From Marinobacter litoralis (GTDB lineage: Bacteria; Pseudomonadota; Gammaproteobacteria; Pseudomonadales; Oleiphilaceae): 64,000 bases of DNA. The stretch is taken from assembly GCF_016427555.1 (NCBI RefSeq), contig NZ_JAELVS010000005.1, forward strand, positions 1-64,000, given 5' to 3'. Each line of letters begins with the position of its first letter. Position 1 is the first letter of the stretch. Position numbers and translations under genes: made by a program. The notes beneath the pieces were generated by a model, which was not told where the DNA came from, did no database searches, and saw only the letters and a list, made by a program, of their open reading frames with translations. Shown here in pieces: positions 35,325 through 43,287 of this stretch.

Positions 35325-36950
35325 CTAGCGAAGATCTTTCCGCAGGATCTTGCCGACATTAGATTTGGGTAGCTCATCCAGTATCACGACGTCTCTGGGA
35401 ACCTTGTAAGCCGCTAAATTTAAGCGACAGTGCGCAACAATCGCGTCGATATCGATATCTCCCTTACCCGATGGAGAGACAAACAACTTAACCTTCTCAC
35501 CGGTTTTGTCGTCCGCGGCGCCAACACATGCAGCCTCGGCAACGCTTTCCATCTCACACACAACGCTCTCAACTTCGTTGGGATACACGTTGAATCCCGA
35601 CACGATTAACATATCTTTCTTGCGATCGACGATCTCAAACTGGCCATCACCGTGCATAATGGCCACATCACCCGTCCGGAAATAACCGTCGCTGGTAAAC
35701 GCTTCAGATGTTGCCTCTGGGCGTTTCCAATAACCTCGCATCACCTGAGGCCCTTTAGCGCACAGTTCACCCGGCTCACCGACAGGCATCACGTCGTCGT
35801 CAGGACCCAAAACTTTTACATCAGTGGATGGCACAGGAAACCCAATGGTGCCGCTAAAATGCTCACGCCCCATCAAATTCAGGGTAAGAATCGGACTGGT
35901 TTCAGATAGCCCAAACCCCTCAAGAATGTGAGAACCGGTAGCTGCTTTCCAACGTTCAGATGTGCTGCCAAATATCTTGGATCCGCCTCCAAACGAAACC
36001 TTCAGCGCTGAAAAATCGATCTTTTCGAAATCCGGATGCGCAGTCATACCTGCAAACAGTGTATTTACCCCCCCCATCACACTAAACTTCGCATTCTTTA
36101 TCGCACCAATGAACGCATCCATATCACGCGGATTGGGAATAAGAATGGCCTTAGCGCCAATGGCCGCATAGGCGACATAAATCATCAGGCCAAAAATGTG
36201 ATACATAGGCAGAGCAAGGACCACCACCTCTTCACCGGGTGCATTCGCATCCGGCACGAACGCCTTAAATTGAAGCGTGTTTGCAATCAAATTCCTGTGC
36301 GTCAACGTCGCTCCTTTGGATGGCCCAGTCGTTCCCCCGGTGTACTGAAGAAACAACACATCTTCGCCGCCAATTTCAACGCTTTTAGGCTTTTGCCCCG
36401 AGTACTTTCTGAGTATCGCGAACAGTTCAGACTTGGCACCCAGGCCATCACTGACGGTCGGAGACGGCAAGCCACCCGACATACCATCACCCGTTGCCAC
36501 GCAAATGGCATGGTGAATTGAAACTTCGTGCTTCACTTCAGCAAGTGCCGGCGTGGATCCGTTGTACACGAAGATCAACTCTGCACCGGAATCATTCAAC
36601 TGGTGGGAAAGCTCTCGCGGGGTATACAAAGGGTTGATGTTTACTTGTATCCCTCCAGCCTTGAGGATGCCCAACATCACTATGGGGTAGGCTGGAATGT
36701 TCGGAAGCATAACTCCGACACGATCACCCTTTACTAAACCAAAATCACGCTGAAGACTCACAGCAACAGCATCCGACATAAGGTCGAGTTCTCGGTAGCT
36801 CAGCGTCAAGCCGAAACACTCTAGCGCGTTTTGATCACCGAATTTTCTAACCGCCGTATCAAACAGCTCAGTCACAGAATTGAATTGATCCGGATTGATC
36901 GACTGAGGGATATTCACAGGATAGTGCTGAAGCCAGGGTTGGTTGTTCAT
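35325..36950 (-). CDS. Long-chain acyl-CoA ligase (FadD-like)
   Basis: An AMP-forming ligase of 541 residues that activates a carboxylic acid as its CoA thioester. It has the P-loop YTGGTTGPSKGATLTHRNL, the A5-type motif GFGLSETSP, YFRTGDV, and DRKKDMLIVSGFNVYPNEVE plus the catalytic Lys in PKSNVGKILRK. The general form matches FadD. I start at 36950, behind GGGAG; the longer frame adds 49 residues unlike the family. It sits with an SDR and an alcohol dehydrogenase, which suggests catabolism or modification of a lipid-like acid. Confidence 0.88.
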   Translation of the reverse strand: MNNQPWLQHYPVNIPQSINPDQFNSVTELFDTAVRKFGDQNALECFGLTLSYRELDLMSDAVAVSLQRDFGLVKGDRVGVMLPNIPAYPIVMLGILKAGGIQVNINPLYTPRELSHQLNDSGAELIFVYNGSTPALAEVKHEVSIHHAICVATGDGMSGGLPSPTVSDGLGAKSELFAILRKYSGQKPKSVEIGGEDVLFLQYTGGTTGPSKGATLTHRNLIANTLQFKAFVPDANAPGEEVVVLALPMYHIFGLMIYVAYAAIGAKAILIPNPRDMDAFIGAIKNAKFSVMGGVNTLFAGMTAHPDFEKIDFSALKVSFGGGSKIFGSTSERWKAATGSHILEGFGLSETSPILTLNLMGREHFSGTIGFPVPSTDVKVLGPDDDVMPVGEPGELCAKGPQVMRGYWKRPEATSEAFTSDGYFRTGDVAIMHGDGQFEIVDRKKDMLIVSGFNVYPNEVESVVCEMESVAEAACVGAADDKTGEKVKLFVSPSGKGDIDIDAIVAHCRLNLAAYKVPRDVVILDELPKSNVGKILRKDLR

Positions 36951-37108
36951 CTTATCAACTCCCGAGTGAACGACCGACCAATCCCACGCGTCAGGCTCGC
37001 TCGGCCGGCACGGACATTTGGATGACATCACGTAAGCCACGAGCACTGGAGATCGGCTGGTTGGTTTAAATTCTATGGGGGAGACAAAGCTCCCCATTAC
37101 AGATGGGA

Positions 37109-37624
37109 TTAAAGGTCTGTGTTCGCTGCAGACTTAGGGAAAGGCGCTTTGATATACACAGCCGGATCCAATCCCCGCTCCCGAACGGCTTCTTCAATCA
37201 TCGCAAGAATGGAGCTGGCATCCATCGTGCTGTGATACTGGCCATTTTCATCAAAATTGATGTTTGCGCCATGCACGATCATGATGGTTTCGGTCACTTC
37301 CGTATTGTCTTCTGGCACAGAGAACGTGTGAACGCTACCGCCTGGCTCGAACAAATAGCTGCCTGCCGTTTGCGGCTGGTCAGGGTGCTCCACATAGTTC
37401 CAACTACCTGACAGAGTCCATAGATGGACGGTACCGGTGTGGTAGTGTGTAGGAAGCTTTACGCCCGGCGCAAAAAAGACTCGCAACCCCCAAACGCCGT
37501 TGTTGGGATCCAAAAATAGAGGCTGTACATCAACACCGGGAACAAGAATATCTTTGTATACCGGAGTATCTTTTACATTCAGTGTCAGTAGGTCGGTGTC
37601 TTGTTGAACAGAAACAGGAAACAT
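37109..37624 (-). CDS. Cupin of the 2,4'-dihydroxyacetophenone dioxygenase family
   Basis: A 171-residue cupin resembling the ChrR-type/dihydroxyacetophenone dioxygenase family. The first cupin motif reads LPTHYHTGTVHLWTLSGSW (His ligands, with a His where Glu often stands) and the second is FEPGGSVHTFSV. Enzymes of this family cleave C-C bonds with a non-heme iron, but many members are uncharacterised. It lies between the AraC regulator and the acyl-CoA ligase on the same strand. An oxygenation step in the same pathway is possible but not shown. Confidence 0.72.
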   Translation of the reverse strand: MFPVSVQQDTDLLTLNVKDTPVYKDILVPGVDVQPLFLDPNNGVWGLRVFFAPGVKLPTHYHTGTVHLWTLSGSWNYVEHPDQPQTAGSYLFEPGGSVHTFSVPEDNTEVTETIMIVHGANINFDENGQYHSTMDASSILAMIEEAVRERGLDPAVYIKAPFPKSAANTDL

Positions 37625-37756
37625 GGAGTTCTCCTCTTGTGTTTGTTTTTACCTGTCTCAACATAGTGACCCAAATCACAGCACGGCATTTTCTCTTTTC
37701 ACGACAAACTTTTTGTAAAACGCACCATTTGCACTTACATCTCGACCACCGCGCTA

Positions 37757-38767
37757 TCAGGTAACCAGCTCTTCCCGCAAGAGCTTTGGCGATTGACCAA
37801 ACCACCGCATACACGCTCGGTTAAATGAACTCTGCTGGCCGTATCCAATTAAACCTGCAACCTGACAGATGGTCATTCGCGGATCCTTTAAATACTCTTT
37901 GGCCAGCTCACAACGCACCTCATCCACCAACTCCTCAAACACGATATTCTCTTTCTTCAATCGCCGCTGCAAGGTTCGTTCGCTCATTGTTAGGTGTCTG
38001 GCAATGAGCGAAATGGTGCATCGGCGCTCCAACGGCAAGAGGGAAATCACAAGCGATCGAACGTTTTCTTTCAAAGAGTGAACCGCAGTGTCGATATGCT
38101 GGCCCACGTATTCTTCCATGGCCTCTTTGAGAGCACGATCACTTGCCTGAATCTCCCTCATTACCGCGTCAGATGGAATAAAAACGACATTCTCCGAGGC
38201 TTCAAACGTAACGGTCGACTTAAATGCGGAGCGATATCTGGCGGCGTCACTGACTCTTGCGTGCCGGAAGTGAACATGCAATTCCGGAGCGTCATCGCCG
38301 ATCAATATGCGAATAACCTGGACCGCAAGAAGAAGGCTCATCTCGAGCGTTTGGGCTCGTGATTGCCCCTGGGTAATCGTGATATCGAAGTGGAGCCCGC
38401 GATACCTTTCCTTTGTTGGCGGGTCAAGCGTCAAACTAATCGCTGGGCTGTGATAGCTGATGTATTTGGCAATATGATGCAGTGCGTTTTCGACAGTCGA
38501 CGAATTCTGCGCAATAACAGAAATTGGACCCAGAACACTCATCCCTTGCTTGAGCCCCACCCTAATACCGAAATCCGGACAATCGAACTCTTCTGCTGCC
38601 CTCTCCAGCATTTGAATGAGTGTCAGATAAGGGATCATCTGTTTCGGATTAAGAATCATATCCTCTTTCAGATTGAAAACATCCATAAACGCTTTCGGGT
38701 CTCCGCCCAGCTCTCTAATCGTTTCAGGCATGCCCGTCATTGCTCGGGCGCGCAGCATTGAGTTCAC
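37757..38767 (-). CDS. AraC-family regulator with Arabinose_bd N-domain
   Basis: A 336-residue OruR/ArgR-like regulator. N-terminal sensing domain (about residues 10-200, with QMLERAAEEFDCPDFGIRVG) and two C-terminal helix-turn-helix units (IARHLTMSERTLQRRLKKE and VAGLIGYGQQSSFNRACMRWFG). The layout is the same as for the regulator at 21960, but the sequences differ. It heads the minus-strand metabolic cluster and is divergent from the DUF1302/DUF1329/RND operon, so it may control both sides. Confidence 0.85.
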   Translation of the reverse strand: MNSMLRARAMTGMPETIRELGGDPKAFMDVFNLKEDMILNPKQMIPYLTLIQMLERAAEEFDCPDFGIRVGLKQGMSVLGPISVIAQNSSTVENALHHIAKYISYHSPAISLTLDPPTKERYRGLHFDITITQGQSRAQTLEMSLLLAVQVIRILIGDDAPELHVHFRHARVSDAARYRSAFKSTVTFEASENVVFIPSDAVMREIQASDRALKEAMEEYVGQHIDTAVHSLKENVRSLVISLLPLERRCTISLIARHLTMSERTLQRRLKKENIVFEELVDEVRCELAKEYLKDPRMTICQVAGLIGYGQQSSFNRACMRWFGQSPKLLREELVT

Positions 38768-38937
38768 TATTCAACTCCCGCTTTTTTATTCTTTTCTGAA
38801 TTACAGAATCGAGAATGAAGCCCCTGGCCACAGGCTCTTTTCATGCTACCGACTTTTTATTGTGGCTCGTTTGGGAAGAATTTGCATGCCACCTCTGTCG
38901 TCAAAGGCTAAAAACCTGTCATTTCAAATCAAACATT

Positions 38938-38953
38938 CGAACTAACTAGTTCG
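38938..38953. promoter_or_regulatory. Perfect dyad in the AraC/DUF1302 spacer
   Basis: CGAACTA-AC-TAGTTCG is a perfect 7-bp inverted repeat with a 2-base centre, 80 bases before the DUF1302 start codon in a 266-base divergent spacer. It could be an operator for a dimeric regulator; AraC proteins usually bind direct repeats, so the binding protein is uncertain. Confidence 0.45.
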
Positions 38954-39033
38954 GAATACTACGTATCGTTCGTTAAGACAATAACAAGATTCGCACGGTG
39001 CCTTGATGGTCGTGCATTGGAGATCAAATCGCT

Positions 39034-40890
39034 ATGAATAAAAACCGACGTTTTTTGTTAAACAAGCTTTCTTTGGGCGTCACACTTGCAACGGTGGTGT
39101 CAGGCTTTTCAAGCGCAACCAGTGCATTTACGTTCGATGCCGGAGAATGGGATGGCGCGTTGAACACGACTGTGTCACTCGGCGCAAGCTGGCGACTTCA
39201 GAACCCAGATCCGAGTCTTTACTCCTCGGCGAACGCCGCCGTTGTCGGCGAGGAACCAGGAACCGGCGGTAAATCTGACGGTGGCAACCTCAACTATGAC
39301 AAAGGTGACCGTTTTTCAACGGTTGCAAAGTTTCTGACGGAACTTTCCCTCGAAAAAGACTACATGGGCGCTTTGATCCGTGTGAAGGGCTGGTATGACC
39401 AGGCCCTTGAGGACAAAGATGTCAGATTCGGTAACCAAGCCAACGACTACCGAAAGAACGAGCCCCTTTCTGACCGAGGCTATGACAACTTGCTGAAGTA
39501 CTCCGGCATCCAACTTATGGATGCCTTCATTTACAACACTTGGGACATCGACTATCGACCACTTCAGATCCGCCTGGGTCGGCAAGTGGTCAACTGGGGC
39601 GAAAGCCTTTTTATCTCGGGCGTGAATCAAGGGATCAACCCGATCGATGTACCTGCATTCCGCCGACCGGGGACAGAGCTTAGAGAAGTACTTCTGCCTA
39701 GCAACATGCTGTACGCAAACTTGGGGTTAGGTGGTGGTGTATCGGTTGAAGCCTACTACCAGTTTGAATGGCAAAACTCGCCGATTGAAGGTTGTGGTCA
39801 CTATTGGGCAGTCACCGAAAACACGATATCACCCAACGTTGGCGGCTGCATTTCAGCGGTTGGGGTGGGGCCTGGATCCAGCCCTGAAGACCTAAAAAAC
39901 GGCACTTACTATCCGCAGGCTGATCGCAATGACACCGATGATCAGGGCCAATTCGGTATTGCACTTCGCTTCCCTGTCGACGCCATTGAAACCGAGTTCG
40001 GCCTGTACGCCATCAACTACCATTCGAAACTTCCTATGCTCAATGTGAACACTGGCAGTGGGTTTGGGACAGGGGTTGCGACACAACTTCCTTTAAAACT
40101 GGATGAACAATTTGGCCAGACTCCCGCGGATGTCGCCTGGGTCTATCCTGAGGACATTCAGCTCTACGGCATCAGTGCCGCTACTAACATAGCAAGCTGG
40201 TCGGTCGGTGCTGAACTCACTCATACCAACAACTTTCCGGTCATCATTAACGGTGCAGACCTTGTCGTGGGGGCGGCTACTGGGGCGGGCCCAATGGGCC
40301 AAACCTTCCAGACCGCCGGAGCGAACGCCAATGTCAGAGGCTATGACCGTTTCGACAAGACCCAATTCCAGATCAACGGGTTGAATCTCTGGTCCAACGT
40401 ATTGGGCGCCCAAACCGCCTTGTTGATTGCGGAGGTCGGTTTCCAATACAGCGGAGATATTCCTGAGTCCTCCACCGAACGACGATACGGACGTGGCTTC
40501 ACCTTTGGTTTTGGCAAGCATGAAGATCTTGCCAATGGCGCTAACCCTTGCGATATCGGTGTAAACACATCACCCCAAGGCTGCAAAAACGACGGCTACG
40601 TCACGGACTTTTCGTGGGGATACCGCGTTCGCGGCTCGCTGGATTACCAAAATCCATTCGGCCTCGGCATGTTGGTTCAGCCCTCCCTATTCGTCGGTCA
40701 TGACGTCAAAGGTACCTCGCTCGACAGTCAGTTCCAGGAAGGCCGCATCTCTGTCGCGGCGGGCGCTGATTTCACCTACCTGAAACGACATAAATTCGGC
40801 TTGAGTCTGGTGCACTTCGCTGATTCCGCCGACTACAACGACCACCGAGACCGCGACTACGGTTCCGTCAACTATAGCTACACGTTCTAA
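39034..40890 (+). CDS. DUF1302 outer-membrane beta-barrel protein
   Basis: A 618-residue exported protein of the DUF1302 family. The signal peptide (LSLGVTLATVVSGFSSATSAF) is followed by FDAGEWDGALNTTVSLGASWR, the usual start of the mature protein, and by alternating beta-strand-rich sequence ending FADSADYNDHRDRDYGSVNYSYTF, whose final Phe is typical of outer-membrane barrels. Members are often found with DUF1329 proteins and RND permeases near lipid or aromatic-compound genes. A pore or uptake/export role for a hydrophobic substrate is inferred. The ATG lacks a strong ribosome site but fits the signal peptide. Confidence 0.82.
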   Translation: MNKNRRFLLNKLSLGVTLATVVSGFSSATSAFTFDAGEWDGALNTTVSLGASWRLQNPDPSLYSSANAAVVGEEPGTGGKSDGGNLNYDKGDRFSTVAKFLTELSLEKDYMGALIRVKGWYDQALEDKDVRFGNQANDYRKNEPLSDRGYDNLLKYSGIQLMDAFIYNTWDIDYRPLQIRLGRQVVNWGESLFISGVNQGINPIDVPAFRRPGTELREVLLPSNMLYANLGLGGGVSVEAYYQFEWQNSPIEGCGHYWAVTENTISPNVGGCISAVGVGPGSSPEDLKNGTYYPQADRNDTDDQGQFGIALRFPVDAIETEFGLYAINYHSKLPMLNVNTGSGFGTGVATQLPLKLDEQFGQTPADVAWVYPEDIQLYGISAATNIASWSVGAELTHTNNFPVIINGADLVVGAATGAGPMGQTFQTAGANANVRGYDRFDKTQFQINGLNLWSNVLGAQTALLIAEVGFQYSGDIPESSTERRYGRGFTFGFGKHEDLANGANPCDIGVNTSPQGCKNDGYVTDFSWGYRVRGSLDYQNPFGLGMLVQPSLFVGHDVKGTSLDSQFQEGRISVAAGADFTYLKRHKFGLSLVHFADSADYNDHRDRDYGSVNYSYTF

Positions 40891-40913
40891 AACAAAAAAC
40901 TGAGGAAAATACA

Positions 40914-42266
40914 ATGAATATTGCTCGAAATGCACTGTTCCAAGCGATCATGGTTTCGACCAGCATCGTCATGACCAGCCCCGCAACTGCCGCACTCTCT
41001 GAAGAGCAAATAGCTAAACTTGGCACCGAACTGACACCCGTTGGCGCTAACCCCGATGCGAACGCGGATGGCACCATTCCTGCTTGGACTGGTGGCTTGA
41101 CCTCGCCACCTGACGGGTGGTCTCCAGAGCAAGGATACACCGACCCCTTTCCTGAAGATCAGGTTAAGTTCACCATCAACCGAGACAACGTAGAGCAGTA
41201 CCGTGACAAGCTGAGCGAAGGCCAAATCGCACTGATCCAGAAGTACGACAACTTCAACATGCCTATTTACCAGACTCGTCGCACCGCCGCGCTGCCCGAG
41301 GACGTTTACGCCAATATCAAGAAACATGCGGGTGCGGTCGAACTTCAGAGTGTCGGTATCAAAAACCTAAACGGCTCTAATGTGCCGTTTCCGATTCCGG
41401 AGAACGGATTACAGGCCATCTGGAACCACAACGTCCGTTACGTTGGTGGCGGTGTCGACCGGGAATACCATTGGTTCCCTGTTCGCGGAAACGGTGACTA
41501 TTACAAAGTCGGCTTCCACGAGAAGCGCGTATTCGACGAAAACATGGACCGCCCATCGGAAAACCGCTTGTTGAACTACATGGCCGAGTTCACCAATCCG
41601 CCGACGCTCGAGGGCACCATTCAATTGGTTCATGAGCCCATCGACCAAGTCAAGGAACCTCGTTCAGCCTGGATCTATAACGTCGGTCAACGACGGGTAC
41701 GCCGTGCCCCAGATCTAGCGTACGACAATGCCAACGATGGCACGGAAGGTCTTCGCACCACCGATCAGTTTGATGCATATAACGGCGCTCCGGATCGCTA
41801 CAAGTGGGAACTGAAAGGCAAAAAGGAAATTTATGTTCCCTACAACACCTATAAGCTGAGCGACAAGTCTCTGACATACGATGAAATTCTTGAGAGCAAC
41901 ACCATCAAGTCTGAGCTCATGCGCTACGAACTCCACAGAGTGTGGGTAGTTGAAGCAACGCTCCGGGAAGACAGCAGCCATATCTACGGCAAACGGACCT
42001 TCTACCTGGATGAGGATTCTTGGAGCGTCCTGATGGAAGACGCGTACGACACTCGCGGTGACCTATGGCGCGTCAGCCTGCACGGCCTGATTCAGTTCTA
42101 CGACGCCCAGGTACCCTGGTATCGGTTCAACTTGTTCCACGACTTGAACAATGGCTCTTACCTCGTCTCCAACCTCGCTAACGAAGTAGATGAACCTTGG
42201 AAATTCGGAATCGAAGGCCGGTACATTGAATTCCAGCCAGACGCGCTGCGCCGACGGGGACGATAA
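40914..42266 (+). CDS. DUF1329 envelope protein
   Basis: A 450-residue exported protein of the DUF1329 family; its beta-rich fold is related to LolB/LolA-type lipoprotein carriers. It has a signal peptide (LFQAIMVSTSIVMTSPATAA) and the family start LSEEQIAKLGTELTPVGANPDANADGTIPAWTGG, then conserved segments IYNVGQRRVRRAPDLAYDN and RTFYLDEDSWSVL. It starts 23 bases after the DUF1302 gene, and the two families nearly always travel together. It probably ferries a lipid or other hydrophobic compound through the periplasm. Confidence 0.82.
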   Translation: MNIARNALFQAIMVSTSIVMTSPATAALSEEQIAKLGTELTPVGANPDANADGTIPAWTGGLTSPPDGWSPEQGYTDPFPEDQVKFTINRDNVEQYRDKLSEGQIALIQKYDNFNMPIYQTRRTAALPEDVYANIKKHAGAVELQSVGIKNLNGSNVPFPIPENGLQAIWNHNVRYVGGGVDREYHWFPVRGNGDYYKVGFHEKRVFDENMDRPSENRLLNYMAEFTNPPTLEGTIQLVHEPIDQVKEPRSAWIYNVGQRRVRRAPDLAYDNANDGTEGLRTTDQFDAYNGAPDRYKWELKGKKEIYVPYNTYKLSDKSLTYDEILESNTIKSELMRYELHRVWVVEATLREDSSHIYGKRTFYLDEDSWSVLMEDAYDTRGDLWRVSLHGLIQFYDAQVPWYRFNLFHDLNNGSYLVSNLANEVDEPWKFGIEGRYIEFQPDALRRRGR

Positions 42267-42326
42267 CAACAACTGGCGGCAACATTCGTTGCCGTCTATC
42301 CCAGCCTCAAACAGGATATTCCTATC

Positions 42327-43283
42327 ATGTTCAATTACAGATTCGGCGCGAGCCTGCTCGCTCTCGCCTTGGGCGCTGCAGCGCCGGTGGTTCGGGCAGA
42401 GGCACCTCGGCTTGAGTTTGACATTTCTCCTCGTCACCTAGCCATTTTCGAGGTTGCTACCATGGGCGATCGCTATTTTGCAGTCGGCGAACGAGGAGTC
42501 CTGCTTTCCAGCACTCGTTCCCACCCTGATCAATGGCAAAGTCAGCGTCTACCAGAGCCGCAATCCCTCATAGGATTGGCATTCGGCCTCAACGGGCACG
42601 GTGTTGCGGTAGGTCAAGGTGGCGTCATTCTGTCCACGACCAATGGAGGCCACACATGGACGTCGATTGACGTTCAAGCCCATACACGCGGCGACCCTTT
42701 CATGGATGTCGCGCACCTTGGTGGCAACCGATTTCTCGCTATCGGGGCTTTTGGTCTGGCCATGGGTTCAAGCGACGGAGGGCTTAGCTGGCAACCGGTT
42801 TCCATATCCGAAGATTATTTCGATCGCCATCTCTACGCCATCGTAAAAGCTGGCAACGACTGGCTGCTCATAGGTGAAAGCGGGTCTTTTTTCACCAGCA
42901 ACGACGCAGGCGTCAACTGGACCCAACGACAATCGCCATATGCTGGCTCGTTTTTCGGTGGCACAGCAACTCCAGACGGAGCGTTGCTTCTCTACGGCAT
43001 GCGAGGCCAGGTCTGGCGCAGTGAAGATCAAGGCCTAACCTGGAAACGCAGCTCAACCGATACCCAAGTTGCTTTCAATGCCCACGGAATAGGACCGCAA
43101 AACCAACTCTATTTGTTTGGTAATGGCGGGCAAGTGCTGATCAGCAAAAACGACGGTCGAAGTTTTGAACCGGCTCAACGCAGTGGTGTGCCCGGTGATA
43201 TTACCGCCGCCACCCGACTTAATGGAAAGTGGCTGATCGGCAGTACAGCAGGCGTTCGCCTGTGGCAGGCACGGGAGGAGTAA
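42327..43283 (+). CDS. YCF48-like beta-propeller protein
   Basis: A 318-residue exported protein with signal peptide (ASLLALALGAAAPVVRAEA). It consists of repeated beta-propeller blades of the YCF48/Hcf136 kind; six repeats can be seen, each with G-x-G-x-x-x-x-S and a GG/GxxW turn (VGQGGVILSTTNGGHTW, IGESGSFFTSNDAGVNW, FGNGGQVLISKNDGRSF and others). In plants and cyanobacteria the family aids photosystem II assembly; here, next to an RND permease, it more likely acts as a periplasmic partner of that pump. It ends four bases before the RND gene. Confidence 0.78.
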   Translation: MFNYRFGASLLALALGAAAPVVRAEAPRLEFDISPRHLAIFEVATMGDRYFAVGERGVLLSSTRSHPDQWQSQRLPEPQSLIGLAFGLNGHGVAVGQGGVILSTTNGGHTWTSIDVQAHTRGDPFMDVAHLGGNRFLAIGAFGLAMGSSDGGLSWQPVSISEDYFDRHLYAIVKAGNDWLLIGESGSFFTSNDAGVNWTQRQSPYAGSFFGGTATPDGALLLYGMRGQVWRSEDQGLTWKRSSTDTQVAFNAHGIGPQNQLYLFGNGGQVLISKNDGRSFEPAQRSGVPGDITAATRLNGKWLIGSTAGVRLWQAREE

Positions 43284-43287
43284 CGTA